The notes: generated by a model from the sequence alone, not told the origin. Numbered from the stretch's first letter, positions 21,896-34,218 are shown. The stretch: DNA of 64,000 bases from Chelydra serpentina (GCA_037349315.1 JBAIAC010000068.1:17761001-17825000), one strand, 5' to 3'. Program-made: numbers and translations.

Positions 21896-22060
21896 CTGAT
21901 CCATGACTGGGGCTCTTCTGTGCTAGGCACTGTACAAACACAGAACAGACTCCCTGCCCCAAAGAGCTTAAAACTTAAGTATAAGTCAAGATACAAAGGA
22001 GGATTCAGCCAGATGAGGAAGTACCAGGAAACAATGAGACAGTATTGACTATGGTAGGCA
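21896..22060 (-). mobile_element. MIR/L2-type tail fragment
   Basis: 'gactggggctcttctgtgct' 'aggcactgtacaaacacag' 'ctgccccaaagagcttaaa' is the L2-like tail of a MIR-type SINE, on the minus strand. Confidence 0.6.
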
Positions 22061-22104
22061 GTAGTCTCACTTCATCTCTTTGTGCCTCTTTTCCTCCTCC
22101 TCTT

Positions 22105-22190
22105 TGTTTCTCTTGTCTGTTTAGAATGTAAACTGTACAGAACAGGGGCTTCTAGACTAGGCACTATATCTGGACACATTTTTTAAAAGA
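22105..22190 (+). mobile_element. L2-type tail fragment, opposite orientation
   Basis: 'cttgtctgtttagaatgtaa' followed by 'acaggggcttctagactagg' is the same tail type on the plus strand, 45 bp from the minus-strand fragment, so the two form an inverted pair. Confidence 0.5.
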
Positions 22191-22297
22191 TGTTCTTCCT
22201 ATTAATGGCCTCATGGTTCAGCGCATCACTGTGTCCTTGCCATATTGCTAAATGGGAGGGGAACCTCAGAGAGAGGAGTATGGAAAAAGCTTAGGAG

Positions 22298-22735
22298 TGG
22301 AGCTAGTTGAGAATTTTTTGAAGCAATATTTTTTGGTTGGAAAATGCTGACTTATCAAAACCAAAAATCTTTGGGGGGCAGGGGAGCAGCTTTGACAACA
22401 ATTTAGTTGGGAAGATTTCTCGGATCCAGGATGGAATTTCTGGTCAAAACATAAGACCAGCTAGATGCCCACCCAAGCATAGCCAGTTGGTAAGGGCACT
22501 CAGCTGGGATGTGGGAAACCCAGGTCCAAATGTCTGCTCTGCCTAATTCAGAGCAGGAACTTGAACCCATGTCTCTGAGCTGAGTGTGGTGCGGGGGCGG
22601 GGAGGGGAGGTCTGAGGTTTTTTTAATGACACTTTTTTTAAAAGGTCTCAGTTTTATTCTGATGCATAATGACAACAAATGCCCAAACCTCAACATTTTT
22701 TGCAAAACGGAATTCTCGTTTTCCACCCATCCCTA
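22298..22735. mobile_element. hAT-type MITE enclosing tRNA-like inverted pair
   Basis: Left end TGGAGCTAGTTGAGAA, right end inwards TAGGGATGGGTGGAAA. No clean 8-bp duplication. The centre (22480-22570) is the best example of the inverted tRNA-like pair: 'agccagttggtaagggcact' and 'gaaacccaggtccaaatg', then the hinge CTGCTCTG-7 nt-CAGAGCAG, then 'gaacttgaacccatgtctc'. Confidence 0.6.
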
Positions 22736-23240
22736 CTGATAACCACTGCCCTAAAACATCCAACATCCCCCTCCCCACTCTACCTTCCTCAAGGATTCTG
22801 AAATGAAACCAAACAGCAACACAATGCCATACCATTGTGTGATCTTCTTTTAAGTGTCTAGGGGTTGGTTTTTTTTAAACTTTTCTTTGCTGCATCACCA
22901 AACCTGCTGAAATCCAGTGTTTGGATCTGTTCCCACCCTACGCTGCTATAAATCTGTGTGTTTGTGGTGTGCTCTTCTTAAGCCCTGGTGGAAGAGCGTT
23001 AACATGAACTAAGCACTTGGCTGACTGCCTGGGATGAAATGAACTTTCCCCTGCAATCACCACATCAGAACTTTCATTCACAATCTAACACGGCAGCGAT
23101 CTTATAAAGGAATTGCTCTCTGGTCCTTTTGGCAACAACAACCTGTATTTGTTCTGGTGACATACTGGAATGTGGTGATTTTTTTGGTAAGATACCAGTT
23201 CTCTTTACAATAACTGAATAGATGGTAGAGCAGACTCTGA
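22736..23240. other. unique-looking sequence
   Basis: No recognised element or exon. Confidence 0.4.
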
Positions 23241-23411
23241 GCGCGACCCCCCCCTTATAAATTAAAAACACTTTTTATATATTTAACACCATTATAAATG
23301 CTGGAGGCAAAGTGGGGTTTGGGGTGCTGGCTGATGACTCATGACCCCCCCGCCCATGTAATAGCCTCGTGACCCCCTGAGGGGTCCTGATCTCCAGTTT
23401 GAGAACCCCTG
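23241..23411. mobile_element. hAT-type element, right-end fragment
   Basis: The block ends in GTTTGAGAACCCCTG, the same terminus type as the hAT at 15495. The preceding 'attataaatgctggaggc' 'aaagtggggtttggggtgc' is typical of a turtle hAT MITE. The left end is missing, so no target duplication can be checked. Confidence 0.6.
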
Positions 23412-24074
23412 TGCTGGAGTCTATTCATGTCATCCTCCTGCAAAAGCTTCTTCTGTTTCCTCCTATTGCCAGCTGTGGCAGACTTTGCATTTCTTTGCAT
23501 TTGGTTTTGCTGACACCTGCTGATCGCCCTCAGAGGCCAAATTCTGCTAGACATTACATGAGTGTAAATGTGGAGTTACATCACTTACCAGTGAATGAGG
23601 TGCTGGGCTCAAGTAATTATTTTACATTCATAACTGATGCAGCCAGCCCAGAGGTGCGAGGGCTGTGAACTGCCAAGCCTAAAGGTGCCAGAGCTCAGCC
23701 CTGGCACAAATTAAGCACTGTCACTTACTACGTTTTCCACTGGTGTTGCTGAGAGCAGCAGAATTTGGTTCCTGGTGTCGGTGGTATTGCTAAGCTGGTG
23801 AAATGCCACTCATGCAAAGCTGTTAGTGTTAGAACCGTGTGAAACTGACACACATATGGACATGCCAAGGGTCCCTGTTGACTTTCTACAGACAATAGTA
23901 TCACAAGTAGCTTTCTGGCAGGATAGTCAGCCACGAACCTATGGTTCACCGCGTTCGGGCTGATCAGAATTAGCAACTTGAACTGGGTGTGTAAAGTTTG
24001 CTGTTAGTTGAACATATGACAATATCTGTGGTCTGGGCCCTATTACTTTATTGTCTGAACATCTCCCAGTCCTT
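23412..24074. other. unique-looking sequence
   Basis: No recognised element or exon. The 89-codon plus frame and 82-codon minus frame show no motif. Confidence 0.4.
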
Positions 24075-24245
24075 AATGCATTAATCCTCACAACAGGGAA
24101 GCACTATAATCTTCATTTTACACATGAGGGAAACTGAGGCACAAAGAGACAAAGTGATTCACTCAAGAGCACACAGGCACTGTGGTTGAGCAGGGAATGG
24201 AAGCCCTGTCTGCTGAGTAATGTGTTAACCATTGGATGGATCATC
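24075..24245 (-). mobile_element. MIR-type SINE
   Basis: Contains 'cttcattttacacatgagg' 'gaaactgaggcacaaagag' 'gcacacaggcactgtggttg' and 'aatgtgttaaccattgg', in MIR order on the minus strand. Confidence 0.75.
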
Positions 24246-26689
24246 CTTCCTCAGTGAGGGATGCAATTCATCCATGGGATTTATCTCTAATAGATATTAC
24301 ACCAGCAGTGAATTTTGCCCCACTATATGAATGCCTAACAGTGGTTTTACTGACAGATTTGAAACTCCTGATGCCCATTTTGTAGGCCACTGCTACCGAA
24401 ATCAATGACGGGCTTGAAACCTCTAGGCTTGGACAGAGTAGGGAATCGCAGAGTCTTCCTAAAGAGCTGTGTTCTGAGTGCAAGTTCTTCAAAAGCTCAT
24501 TACAAGAAGAAAACCTCCTTAAAATTAGTCTAAGGATCCACTAACTTCCACTGTGAGCGGCTGTCGAAGGAAAGGATCAGCTGCACAAGATCAAGCCAGC
24601 TGAGTCAGATATCCTTAACCTACCCTCCTCATGAAAAGGTATCTGGGGCACATCATGTGATTTAGAGAGGAGCCAGCCTGAAACAGGTGTTTGGTGGCTT
24701 AGCTATAGAGTGTGTGTCAAAATGAACCCAAAAATATGCTTCCAAATCCAAATATTTGAAATGCATGGAAACAAATACAGATATTCATATGGCTGTGTGT
24801 ACTGGCCAGCCCATGAAGGCTAGAGAACATAAATATATACATATGTGGGAAGAACATATTTTCTATGGGTTAGAAATGGTCTGGGCCAGCGGGAAGATAA
24901 CAGTGTTGCAAGTGAAGCAGCTGTCAATTGCAATACAAGCTCGGATAGTGCTTCAGCCTGATGATGCCAGTAGTGTATAGGTGTCCTAACTAGATCATTT
25001 CCTATGCCACGCCTACAAGTATATCTGTAGTGAGCTGGGCTTGACAAAGGACACCAGGCATGCCATCTGGGCCTCTCCTCAACTGTTATCAAAAGCAGTT
25101 GTGTCCTTGGTAAGGATCTATATAGCAAAGCATTCTAGAATAGGTGACGCATGTTGAAGTTAGCAGGACAGCTCTTTCCAGCATTGCCTGTTTCAGACCC
25201 CCACTGTTAAACATGGTTCATTTGTACTTTGTACTAATGCAATGGGAGTCTCCGATCTGTCTGTAATTTTCTGCTCAGTTACATGCAGCTATATAGTACT
25301 AACATACTGAATTAAACCTACAAAAGCTGGAGAAGTGAGTAGAACTAGATAATTGGGGCTGGCTTTAACTGCACATCCAAAATTTGAATGCACCTGCATT
25401 GTGCATGCAAATGGCCAATTATCCAGCTAAGTACTTAATTTGGGGAGTAAATGCCCTTCCTAGAGGGGGATGATTTCTGGAAAAAATGTTTGGTGAACTT
25501 GTAGGTTTATGACATCACAGATACCAAGGGAGGGAGCCTTGATTAATTTAGAGATGAAGTGATTTTCATTCAAGTTGATTAATTTAGAATTCATTTTATG
25601 GCCTATTTAACTCTTCACACCTGTCACAGTGCTGGAAGGAAGGATCTCTTTAAAGATTCAACACACCTGATTTTTCAAGGCTAGCTAAGAAAGCTCCTAG
25701 TCCATATGTCTAAGTCCTTCAACTAATACCTCCAGCAGAACCAAAGTGACAGGACTATCTGAAGTGTCAAGCCCTAAGGTAACAAAAGAGACCTTTATTT
25801 TCTGTCCCTGTATCCTAAAGATACAGTGTCCTGGTCCTTGCTCAATTGCTGGGAAAGAAATTCCCTGCCTTCTTGTAGAAGGGTCTGAGACCATCTCAGC
25901 CCTTGTGCTTGGGGGGTGGGTGAAGAGCATGGGGACTACTCCCTCCATGCATCTCTGGGGGAGGGCATGTTGCCCAGAGGATATTGAGGTGAGTCTACAC
26001 CCCTCTCCAGCCTGCAGTGATTGGGTGCTGTGGAGAAGCATTCTGCACCATCACAATGGATACCACACTGTACTCCTGGCCCTTGCACCCCCAAAGACTC
26101 TGGTAGGGCTTCGGGAGGAGAGGTACGATGCAGTGTGATTCTCCCAGGGCAGTATGTCTCTGTACTGCCACATAGGCTACCTGCCACAATATAACCCTAG
26201 TATGTAAGGCTCCGTTTCTCAAAGTGAGAAATGAAGTAGCCCATTGTGAGAGTAAGTACTTAGACAAGTGATAACATGCATATTTATCTAATGAATGGTA
26301 ATGGATCCCTGGGACCCATTGTGGTGCATGCTGTAGATTCTTAGGATTTGATCCTCTGCCCAGGGAGATCAATGGAAGAATGTTCAGGCCCTTATTTAGA
26401 ACATTTCATACAGTATGTTTGGTACTTAAATGATGATGAGAGTTTCAAAGCAGCTATTTGCCTGGGGAAAGTACTGTATTTGGATAACTCAAGGCATGTT
26501 CAACAGCTTCTCTTGTGCCGGTGATGTCCTGTGTGTGGTAAAGGCCTGTGCTTTTGGGGCTGAAAGTCCCAGGTTGAGCCCTTTGTATTTGTGTGTAGGT
26601 GGCCATGGCTTCTTTCCATCAGTCTCATTTGGGCGTTGAAGTGGGAGTGCAGAAATATCAGGAGATTGGCTGTTCTCACAGAAAACAGT
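24246..26689. other. unique-looking sequence
   Basis: A 2.4-kb stretch without a recognised element. Overlapping frames at 25697-26372 (82-130 codons on both strands) show no domain and are not supported as genes. It is one of the better places to look for a conserved non-coding element. Confidence 0.4.
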
Positions 26690-26935
26690 CATTATTATTT
26701 ACAGGAGCACCTAGAGAGCTCCCAGCTGAAGTCAGGGCCCTAGTGTGCCAGGCACTGAACGTGTATTTAGAGCCAGTCCCTGCCCCAAAGAGCTGATGAT
26801 CTAACTAGACAAGACGAAGGCTGCGAAGGTAAAAACTTGCACGGAGAGGTGAAGTAACTTGCCAAGGTCATCAGCGTGCGTGAGTGGCAGAGCTGGAATG
26901 AAACCCAGGTATCCTGACCCCCACACGGCCTCTCA
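26690..26935 (-). mobile_element. MIR-type SINE with L2-like tail, near complete
   Basis: In plus-strand order: 'tcattattatttacaggagc' 'acctagagagctcccagctg' 'ccctgccccaaagagctgat' (the tail), then 'gaggtgaagtaacttgcca' 'ggcagagctggaatgaaacc' (core and head). This joins the tail and core seen separately elsewhere in the window. Confidence 0.75.
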
Positions 26936-28257
26936 TTTCTTCCCTGGCTGAAAGCAGAAAGGAATGGGAATTCCCTGTGTCAAGCAGAACTTGGGGAGTC
27001 TTGCAGGGCAGCTTCCCATCTGGTTCAGAAACAGAGGATGCAGAGCCAGCCATTTTCTTAGTGTCACTGATTGATTTACAAAATGTTCCCACGTCCAGTT
27101 TCCTTGAACAGAGGTGGTAACATGTCCCACAGGGATCTCCCTCTTCCAGAAACATCAGGTCAGGCACCGTTACCCTGCCCCCAGAAAGAGATCCTGTCTC
27201 ACATCAATCTCGTTGCTTAATTCAGTCTCTTCTTTCTGCCTCAGTACTTGGGTTTTGCACCTGAGAAGCCCCTCAGCCCAGGCTGCTCACTGGGACCATA
27301 AAGGCCTGGAAATGTGAGCCTGGGCATCTACCCTCCTGTCCTGCCTCTCTTTTGCGACACAAAGGAAATTCAGAGCTCCAGGTGCTAGACCAAGGAGAGA
27401 GCTGTAACCTACACAAGGCCCTTAAAGACACTTGGTGTGGTGACTGCATAGCATCATGCCTCTTTCTATGGGGAATTTCATCCTGGATGCTCATACATCA
27501 GTGACTCCTAATGGATAGCCACTATTGTCATCAAACTGTAACAGACTCCTAGGAGAATTCCAGCCCAATTCTGCAGACTCAAGTTTAAGCATCCAGGCTT
27601 TGAGGTATTGTTTTGATCTAAGTTACTGAAGATTTTGGGTCAGATTCTGTGCTGTGCCTCTGAGATGCATTACCAAATTTGCAGGCCAGCGGGAGCCAGG
27701 GGGTCATGGTGACTTTAAGCCACCTTTCAGCCTCTCGATCCTAGGCTGTTCTGGGGGCTGTTGTAACTACAGCCACCTTCCCATGACACCCTGGGCCTGC
27801 AGCACAGCCTGGAATCTCTGCAGCAATGTCCCCCATCATGCCTCTTTCACCCCAACCCCACCCTGTCATGTCCCCTACCTTGGAGCTTGCAAAGGGGTCC
27901 TTCGAAAGCAGTCTGATGTCTGTCTTCTGCAGCACCTGAGATGGGGGAATCCTCTCTACCAGTTACAAGGCTTTTAGGGCCCCTTCGTGCTGCTCTGGCC
28001 CTCTTAGGCACTGTGAAGGGGCAGTAGCGCACAGGTGGTGATATCATTTGAGTTTTGCTCCTCACTAGTTGAGACATAACTATCCGACAAGCCTTTACCG
28101 CACAACACACCAGAAATACCCACCCAGCCTGTGAGTCAGTTGACACTAAGGTTTAAAGTACTGTAGGTCAAAACCTTAGCCAGAAATATAGTTCAGAGAT
28201 GTGTTAGTCTCATGCATAGTACTATGGTAAGTGAATAAGAAAACCGACCTGTTTGAA
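26936..28257. other. unique-looking sequence
   Basis: No recognised element or exon. Frames such as 26871-27167 (minus) and 27654-27977 (plus) lack motifs and splice-site context. Confidence 0.4.
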
Positions 28258-28420
28258 GAAAGGGGATGAAATGGGAAAGATCAGAGGGAGGCAAGAGAAC
28301 TGAAGTGATGGGGGAAGGGCAGAAAACAGCAAAGAAAATGGTTAAGGGGTGGAGAGAGAGCAAATAGCATGGTGATAAGGGAGAGGGATAGAAGAAGAGA
28401 AAGAAACAAAGTAAAAAGTA
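28258..28420. repeat. polypurine-rich tract
   Basis: Strongly biased to A and G on the plus strand (gaaagg, gagggaggcaagag, gagagagagc, gaagaagagaaagaaac). The complementary minus-strand frames rich in L, F and S are artefacts of this bias. Mirror-symmetric triplex potential is possible but not shown. Confidence 0.6.
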
Positions 28421-29897
28421 CACCAAAAACACACACCAGTTTGGGCCCAGCTTCGTTAGCTGGAAAGTTTAGAGGCACAAGGAGTGAATTGTTAGGTCCT
28501 TTATGGTTAGTAAATTTAATTTTCTTCTCTAGCAAAAGAGGAGGGGCTGCCTTTCCCTTTTCCCTTGTCCTTCAACTCCCTCCCCTGCTATCATAGTCCT
28601 CTCTTAAATGACATCTTAAGGCACCATCCTGCAAATAGTTGCTACCAGGAAGTGGCCAGTGATCACTGGTCATGGTAGGAAGTGTGTGCAGGATCAGGCC
28701 TTTGATAGCAAAGTCTTTAGGGCAAGGACCCTGGGTCAGTTCCCCAGTCGATATAAATTGGCAGAGCTCCAGTGAAGCCCTTATTCTTTGTTCTTGTATT
28801 AAGGGTCATGCAGACTTATGGCTCTAATTGAACAATCAGGCGAACACTGCTTTGAACAGCTTGGTCCACGAAATCCAACGTTTTACTACTTTCCAGTTTA
28901 AGCTGTTTTTGATGTCCTCTTGTGTCCACGGGAATTTGCAGCAGATTGGTTCTGTAGTCCAGGCAAAGTCTCAAGACTTCCCCAAACTCAATTTGAACGA
29001 AACTACAGAGGAATCTTTGTGAAGAACAATGTTGGGACTTTTGAAAACACACTGAGTGCTCAGAAGTACTAATGCGTTCCACATTTGGTCTTTAAATGCT
29101 AATTGGTAGCATGCTGTGTATGGGATCACACTTTGATTAGCCTGTATTTCCTAGGTCATGTCCCTGCAAGACCTGCTCTGCCCCCAGTGCCTTTATGTGA
29201 CCTGCCCTTTTGAACTTTTAATCCTACTTCTGGTCAAAGAGCAATAGTAGCTCAATCCATGCTTTAAACCACTGGAATTTTTCCTCTGGCTTTTTAAATA
29301 TTTGCTTGTGTGGTTCCCCCCCCCCTCCCCTCCCCTCTTCCTTAGTTGGTTATGATGCAGGATGTCTTGTGAAGGACTCAGAAGTACCTGGTACTTTATG
29401 ATAAAAGTGTTGTCCTTGGTAAATGTCAGAGGGTTGTGGGGTGGTTTTTTTTTTAATGTATTCTAATCTTTATCCCATTAGTCTGCCATTTCCCTGTGAA
29501 ATTATGACCTTTGCTGTCTGTTTAACCAAGCTAGTTTTATATATAATGTGTGTGAGAGAAAAGCCACCAAGAAGCTCTTTATCAAAACAGTGCTTGGAGT
29601 GGACCCTCCCAGAGGCTAATCAGCAATTTAATAGCTATGGTAAGGGGAAATATCAGAAAACTGACTATACAGAACAGAGGGGGAGAGCCTCAACTGGTGT
29701 CAGTCAGTGGGCTAATTTGAATTTGATGTAACTAAGCATTTGGGTTCCCCCCCAGCCCCTCATCCTTTTCCCTTCTCTTTCTCTCCCAAATGAGATTCAT
29801 ATGAAAATAAGAAGGCATCCTTAAGAGAGCCTCCTGCATCACTAAGCATTATTTGTACCAGAGAGTGAAAATGGTTTAATAATAATACCTAGGACTC
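28421..29897. other. unique-looking sequence
   Basis: No recognised element or exon. A C-rich run at 29317-29336 ('cccccccccctcccctccc' type) could form i-motif or G-quadruplex on the other strand. Confidence 0.4.
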
Positions 29898-29900
29898 TTA

Positions 29901-30178
29901 GGGTATGTCTATACTTACCCGTCGCGTCGGAGGCGCGGGATCGATGTTCTGGGTTCGATTTATCGCGTCTTGTCAAGACGCGATAAATCGAACCAGGAAG
30001 TGCTCCCCCGTCGATGCCGGTAATCCTGCTCTGCGAACGGAGCAGGCGGAGTCGACGGGGGAGCCAGTGCGCCGCGTCTGGACCACAGGTAAGTTCGAAC
30101 TAAGATACTTAGTTAGTTATTAACGTAGCTGAAGTTGCGTATCTTAGTTCGACAGGGGGGGTTAGTGTAGACCTGGCC
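29901..30178. mobile_element. CpG-rich PIF/Harbinger MITE, copy 1
   Basis: Ends GGGTATGTCTATACTTACC and, inwards, GGCCAGGTCTACACTAACC, with a TTA duplication on each side (29898-29900 and 30179-30181). Inside lies a 43-bp palindrome with two perfect 21-bp arms around one T (29952-29994), plus a second inverted pair around GTCGACGGGGGAG. CpG density is far above the surroundings. A near copy lies at 49832. Confidence 0.9.
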
Positions 30179-30289
30179 TTAGACTTTTCATCCCAAGTTA
30201 GTACCCTACCACTGGTCTAAAGGTGGGGGTGAGAGGGCAGCGGCAGCAGCACCACCACCATCTCTTCTTCCTCTTCCGGCCACTTTGTG

Positions 30290-30392
30290 AATAGCCAAAA
30301 TGCCTCGTGTCAAATTTGCAAAAACATTTTGTATCACTCAAAACTGCATTTTTCATCTAAACTATTTGTCTCAAAAATTTTACCCAGCTCTA
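30290..30392. mobile_element. hAT-type MITE right-end fragment
   Basis: Ends '...ttttacCCAGCTCTA', the terminus shared with the AGAGCTGG family, preceded by A/T-rich 'gcaaaaacattttgtatc'. The left part is not recognisable. Confidence 0.5.
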
Positions 30393-31559
30393 GTTACATC
30401 TACTATCTTGGTCTGAAAAATCAAGCATGCACTTAATAGAGATGGGCAAAATGGTTCCGATCATATAAAGTGGCCCTTCCCTTCATGTTAGCCTTTTGAA
30501 TCAAGTGGTTAAGTACTGGTTTTGTGGTGTGGTTGCCTAACTGAGCATGTGACTGATGCATTCATGTGGCTGATGCATTAAGTAACTCTAGATGCCATCT
30601 TTCCATAAATCCTATTACAATGGAACAGTTATTTTCTGTAACCTCTGAGGGGGAACCTGTTCATGCTTTATGCTACCACATGGAAGACTTTGGGTCCTGT
30701 ATCTGGTTTTTCAAGCCAGCAGGACCTGATCCTGTTGTACCCTTCCAGCATCCCTCCTCTTGTCTTTGAGACACCCGTGTGTCACTTGTGGTATACTAGG
30801 ATCATGTTCTTGGCAATGTCCCCAAGCCTCAAAGCTTCATTCCTACGCATGGTTGGAGAGAGTTTGGTGACCTTTTGCATCAACGTTTGTTTGTTGAAAT
30901 TAGCTTTCTGTTTCCAGGTGTGTAACCAGCCAGAGTATACTCCTTAACCTGTCATCTATCCAGGGCAGGTGCATCCAACAGCTGACAGTGCATCAGAAAC
31001 AGCTTCTTCTGGAGCAGTAGAAGTAGCTCAAGGGGCAAAACAAAAGCAAACTATGTTGTGGCATGTTTGGGATGTATGTGTGAGATAATTGTGTGTTTGC
31101 GTGCATCCATCTGCAGCATGTATGCACATGGTTTTAAGTGATGGCATCAACCTCAAATGGCTTGGAGGTGAGGTGTGGGTTAGATAAACATCCAGATCTT
31201 TAGAGGCCTACTGGAAATTTACCTGAACTTAGGGTGCGTTCTAGCTCTTATGCAAGTTGGCAAAACTCCCATTGTATTCAGTGGTGCAGGATCCTTATTC
31301 GACAGTGAAAATTCTCAGAACTTCTGGGTTTTCTCATGATATTTCGAGTACTGCTTTTGCAGGATGTAAGTGGAGAATAAATACCAAAAACTTCAAATAT
31401 GCAGGGTCATTTTCTATAAAATAGGTCTTTTCCAAAGAGAAGTATTTCTTTAATATTACGGAAACAGCCCCTTTCGGATATATACACCCTGTATTATCTA
31501 GGTCAGAGAAACAGACAGCATACAATACATCCAACCTGAAACGGGAACATTATATAAAC
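30393..31559. other. unique-looking sequence
   Basis: No recognised element or exon. Frames at 30566-30947 overlap in two phases and lack motifs. Confidence 0.4.
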
Positions 31560-31690
31560 AAGCATTATTATTTATATTTGGCCCCAATCTGAATCAGGGC
31601 CCTGGTATGCTCGGTGCCATACACACATAGGGAAAAACAGTTCTTGCCCTGAAGAGTTTACAATGTAATTTAACATGAGACATGATAAGC
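31560..31690 (-). mobile_element. MIR/L2-type tail fragment
   Basis: 'attatttatatttggcccc' 'gaatcagggccctggtatgc' 'cttgccctgaagagtttaca' matches the tail seen at 26690. Confidence 0.6.
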
Positions 31691-32871
31691 TGATATAACA
31701 AACAAGCAGAAGGTGTCAATAACATTGACAGGAAGTCATGTCACTTAGACTGGCCATATTCATGATCTGCAGGGTGAAGGGATTCAAATTTCAACCATAA
31801 AGTGTTTGTCGCCGGATCCAGGCCACTTAGCTGCTTGGAAATAAGCAAGAAGCACTATTTCAGATTGCTTTAACTAAACTGAGCTGTATGATCTATCCAG
31901 ATTGGTACATATCTAATTTCTCTCTGTTACCGGATACACCTGTCTGAGATGTGGCTTTTATGTAGTGCTTTTATGTGACTGATGCATCAGTGGTGTCACA
32001 TCTAATCCCTGTTAGTAACAAATCTAGAAAATCTTGGGAAAGATCTATTGATGGCTCACTAGTCTATAAACTGCATTACATCACAGTTCCTTTAGGACAG
32101 TTAAACTCTGACAGCTGATCAAACATCTAGGAATATTAACTGAATCCCTGCTCTGGACTCTACAAAGGCTATAAATCTTAATGTGAAGTGATCTTAAAAA
32201 CACCCATAGCTATCTTAAAGAAATGGGTTCATTCTATATTTTCAGTAGCTACCGAATTATAGTGAGGATTGAACGCTACTATCCCTAACCTTTTGTCAGT
32301 TTAAAGGTTTGGTGTTGTAATTATTGACAGATAGTGGGGAAGACTGTAAATCCCCCAGAAAAGACAATGGGTCTAAGTTTGCCATGACGTGCACCCAGTG
32401 CAATACCATTTACACATTCAACAGGTGTGCATCAGGACAGAATATTGCTCATAGGCTTTTTAGCTCGGATACTGGTCTGCATAGTTTCCTGTGCCATGCT
32501 GGTGAAAGCAAAACTTAGACCATCAAAGCTGTAGGTTTCAGGGGTTTTTTTTTATGCTCATAGCAGTGACATTGCGAGTGACGTAAGGGAACAGGAAAAA
32601 GGCTGCTGTTGTAGGTAGGGAAAGACAGACAAGCAGAGATCATATGTCCACTGACATTAATCCTCCTCAAGTAATCTTTAAGCTTGATCCAAAGTCACTG
32701 ATTTCATTCCTCCCTCTCTGTACTGCCATTCTTGAGTTGCTATCAGGTTCCTTAACCCTGCTCCACAGTTTAGTAGGCTGGCTTGTCTGGCTCAAATTAG
32801 ACTGGGACCAATATCACCTTGTGTTTTGTGACCTGCACCTGCTTGAAAGCATTTTGAGAACCCAACCCCAG
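31691..32871. other. unique-looking sequence
   Basis: No recognised element or exon. Confidence 0.4.
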
Positions 32872-33284
32872 AGAGAAGTAGGATTGGAATGGACCCCAAG
32901 AGTCTTCTAGTCCAGTCCCCTGCACTCAAGGCAGGACTGTGTAATAACTAGACCAGTGATTGGCAACCTTTGGCACACGGCCCATCTACTGGCGGGCCAG
33001 GATGGTTTGTTTACCTGCAGCATCCGCAGGCTCGGCCGATCGCAGCTCCCAGTGGCCGTGGTTCGCCATCCCAGGCCAATGGGGGATGCAGGAAGCGGCG
33101 GCCAGCACATCCTGCAGCCCCCATTGGCCTGGAATGGCGAACCGCGGACAGTGGGAGCTGCAGTCAGCGGATAAACAAACCGTCCCGGCCCGCCAGCAGA
33201 TTTCCCTGATGGGCCGCGTGCCAAAGGTTGCCGATCCCTGAACTAGACCATTCCTACAGGTGTTTGTCTAACCCGTTCCACACA
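32872..33284 (-). mobile_element. CR1 3'-end fragment split by hAT MITE
   Basis: 'gattggaatggaccccaag' 'ttctagtccagtcccctgc' and, after the MITE, 'aggtgtttgtctaacccgtt' are consecutive antisense CR1 3' segments, matching the sense copy at 55800-55940. Confidence 0.75.
32954..33240. mobile_element. near-palindromic hAT MITE in CR1, copy 1
   Basis: Ends CAGTGATTGGCAACCTTTGG and, inwards, CAGGGATCGGCAACCTTTGG. Flanked by a perfect 8-bp duplication AACTAGAC (32946-32953 and 33241-33248). The inner parts ('gtttgtttacctgcagc', 'cagctcccagtggccg') recur inverted on the right half, so the whole 287 bp can fold into a hairpin. This explains the similar chance frames on both strands. The same MITE occurs at 41275. 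Confidence 0.9.
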
Positions 33285-33466
33285 AAGCTAGACTGAACAG
33301 AAGATGTTTGTTTCCATCACAAAACACTAATTTTCTGTTAATAACAAAGTAAAAGATGGAAGGAAAACTTTAATCCCAGAGCCGGACTCCCTAGCTTTGG
33401 GGATGATTGGATGTGGAGCCAGATCCAAATCTTGCAGCTTGAGGCCACCTCTAATACGGTCAGCAG

Positions 33467-34040
33467 TAGAGCTGGTCAAGTATTTCCATCAAAACTGTTT
33501 TCAAAGGAAAATGGGAGTCTTGGCTAAATGCAAGGTTTTGCAGAAAGTCTCTCCTTTCTGTAGAACACTGATTCCCTCTGCCCCCAAATGCATACCCCAA
33601 AATTCAGCAAAACAAAAATATTTATATTTGGATAGTCTGCTGAGGTGCCTCATGGAGCTGTTGTTTGTTTTCCTCATGTCCCCATTCTCCTGAGTGGGCC
33701 AGGCTCCCCATCCAGAATGCATCTCCCATGAAGCACCACAGCCAGGATCCGACTCCTTTATTGCATCCCCTTCCATCATCGGGGTGGGGGGGGGAGTGGT
33801 GCATCATGGGAGATGTAGTCAATCCAGGGAGCCCAGCCTACAGAGTAGAATAGGCGCCTGAAGCACCCGAATTCCAACTCTAATGAAAAGCTAGGGAAGC
33901 ATTACTCAAAACTGAAATAAACTGAAATTTTGTTGTTTTTTGCCATAAAGTCAAACTTTTCTGTGGAGAAACTTCAATGAATACATATTCTCTTTCATTT
34001 TCCTCTAAACGTTTGGAAGCCTATTTTCTGGCCACATCTA
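33467..34040. mobile_element. hAT-type MITE carrying ZNF143-like motif pair
   Basis: Left end TAGAGCTGGTCAAGTA, right end inwards TAGATGTGGCCAGAAA. Flanks GTCAGCAG and GTTAAGTC agree at only four positions, so the duplication is decayed or the ends are slightly off. Outer parts are A/T-rich as in the family. The centre holds an inverted 20-bp pair (33721-33739 region and 33798-33817) with 'ctcccatga' and 'tcatgggag'. No transposase. Confidence 0.65.
33801..33820 (-). promoter_or_regulatory. candidate ZNF143/SBS2-type site in hAT MITE
   Basis: The minus strand reads GACTACATCTCCCATGATGC, fitting the ACTACANNTCCCANNATGC pattern known for ZNF143 (STAF) sites with every fixed base matched. A degenerate partner in inverse orientation lies at 33715-33734. 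Whether it is bound is unknown. Confidence 0.5.
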
Positions 34041-34154
34041 GTTAAGTCATTTAGACGCCTTTTGTTCCTTAAATGCCTCTGAGCCCTTATTCCAGGATGT
34101 GAATTGAGCTCTATGTGTATTCAAACTATTGAGATGTCCTACTCTGCTGTCCGT

Positions 34155-34218
34155 GGGCCTGATCCAAAGCCCAACGCTTTCTATTAACTTCAAAGCAGGC
34201 CTCTCTGGATCAGACCCC
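34155..34218. repeat. short palindromic GGGCCTGATCC repeat, copy 1
   Basis: Starts GGGCCTGATCCAAAG and ends CTCTGGATCAGACCCC, which is its approximate inverse. The 64-bp unit is similar to the insert at 44766. Family not known to me. Confidence 0.5.
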
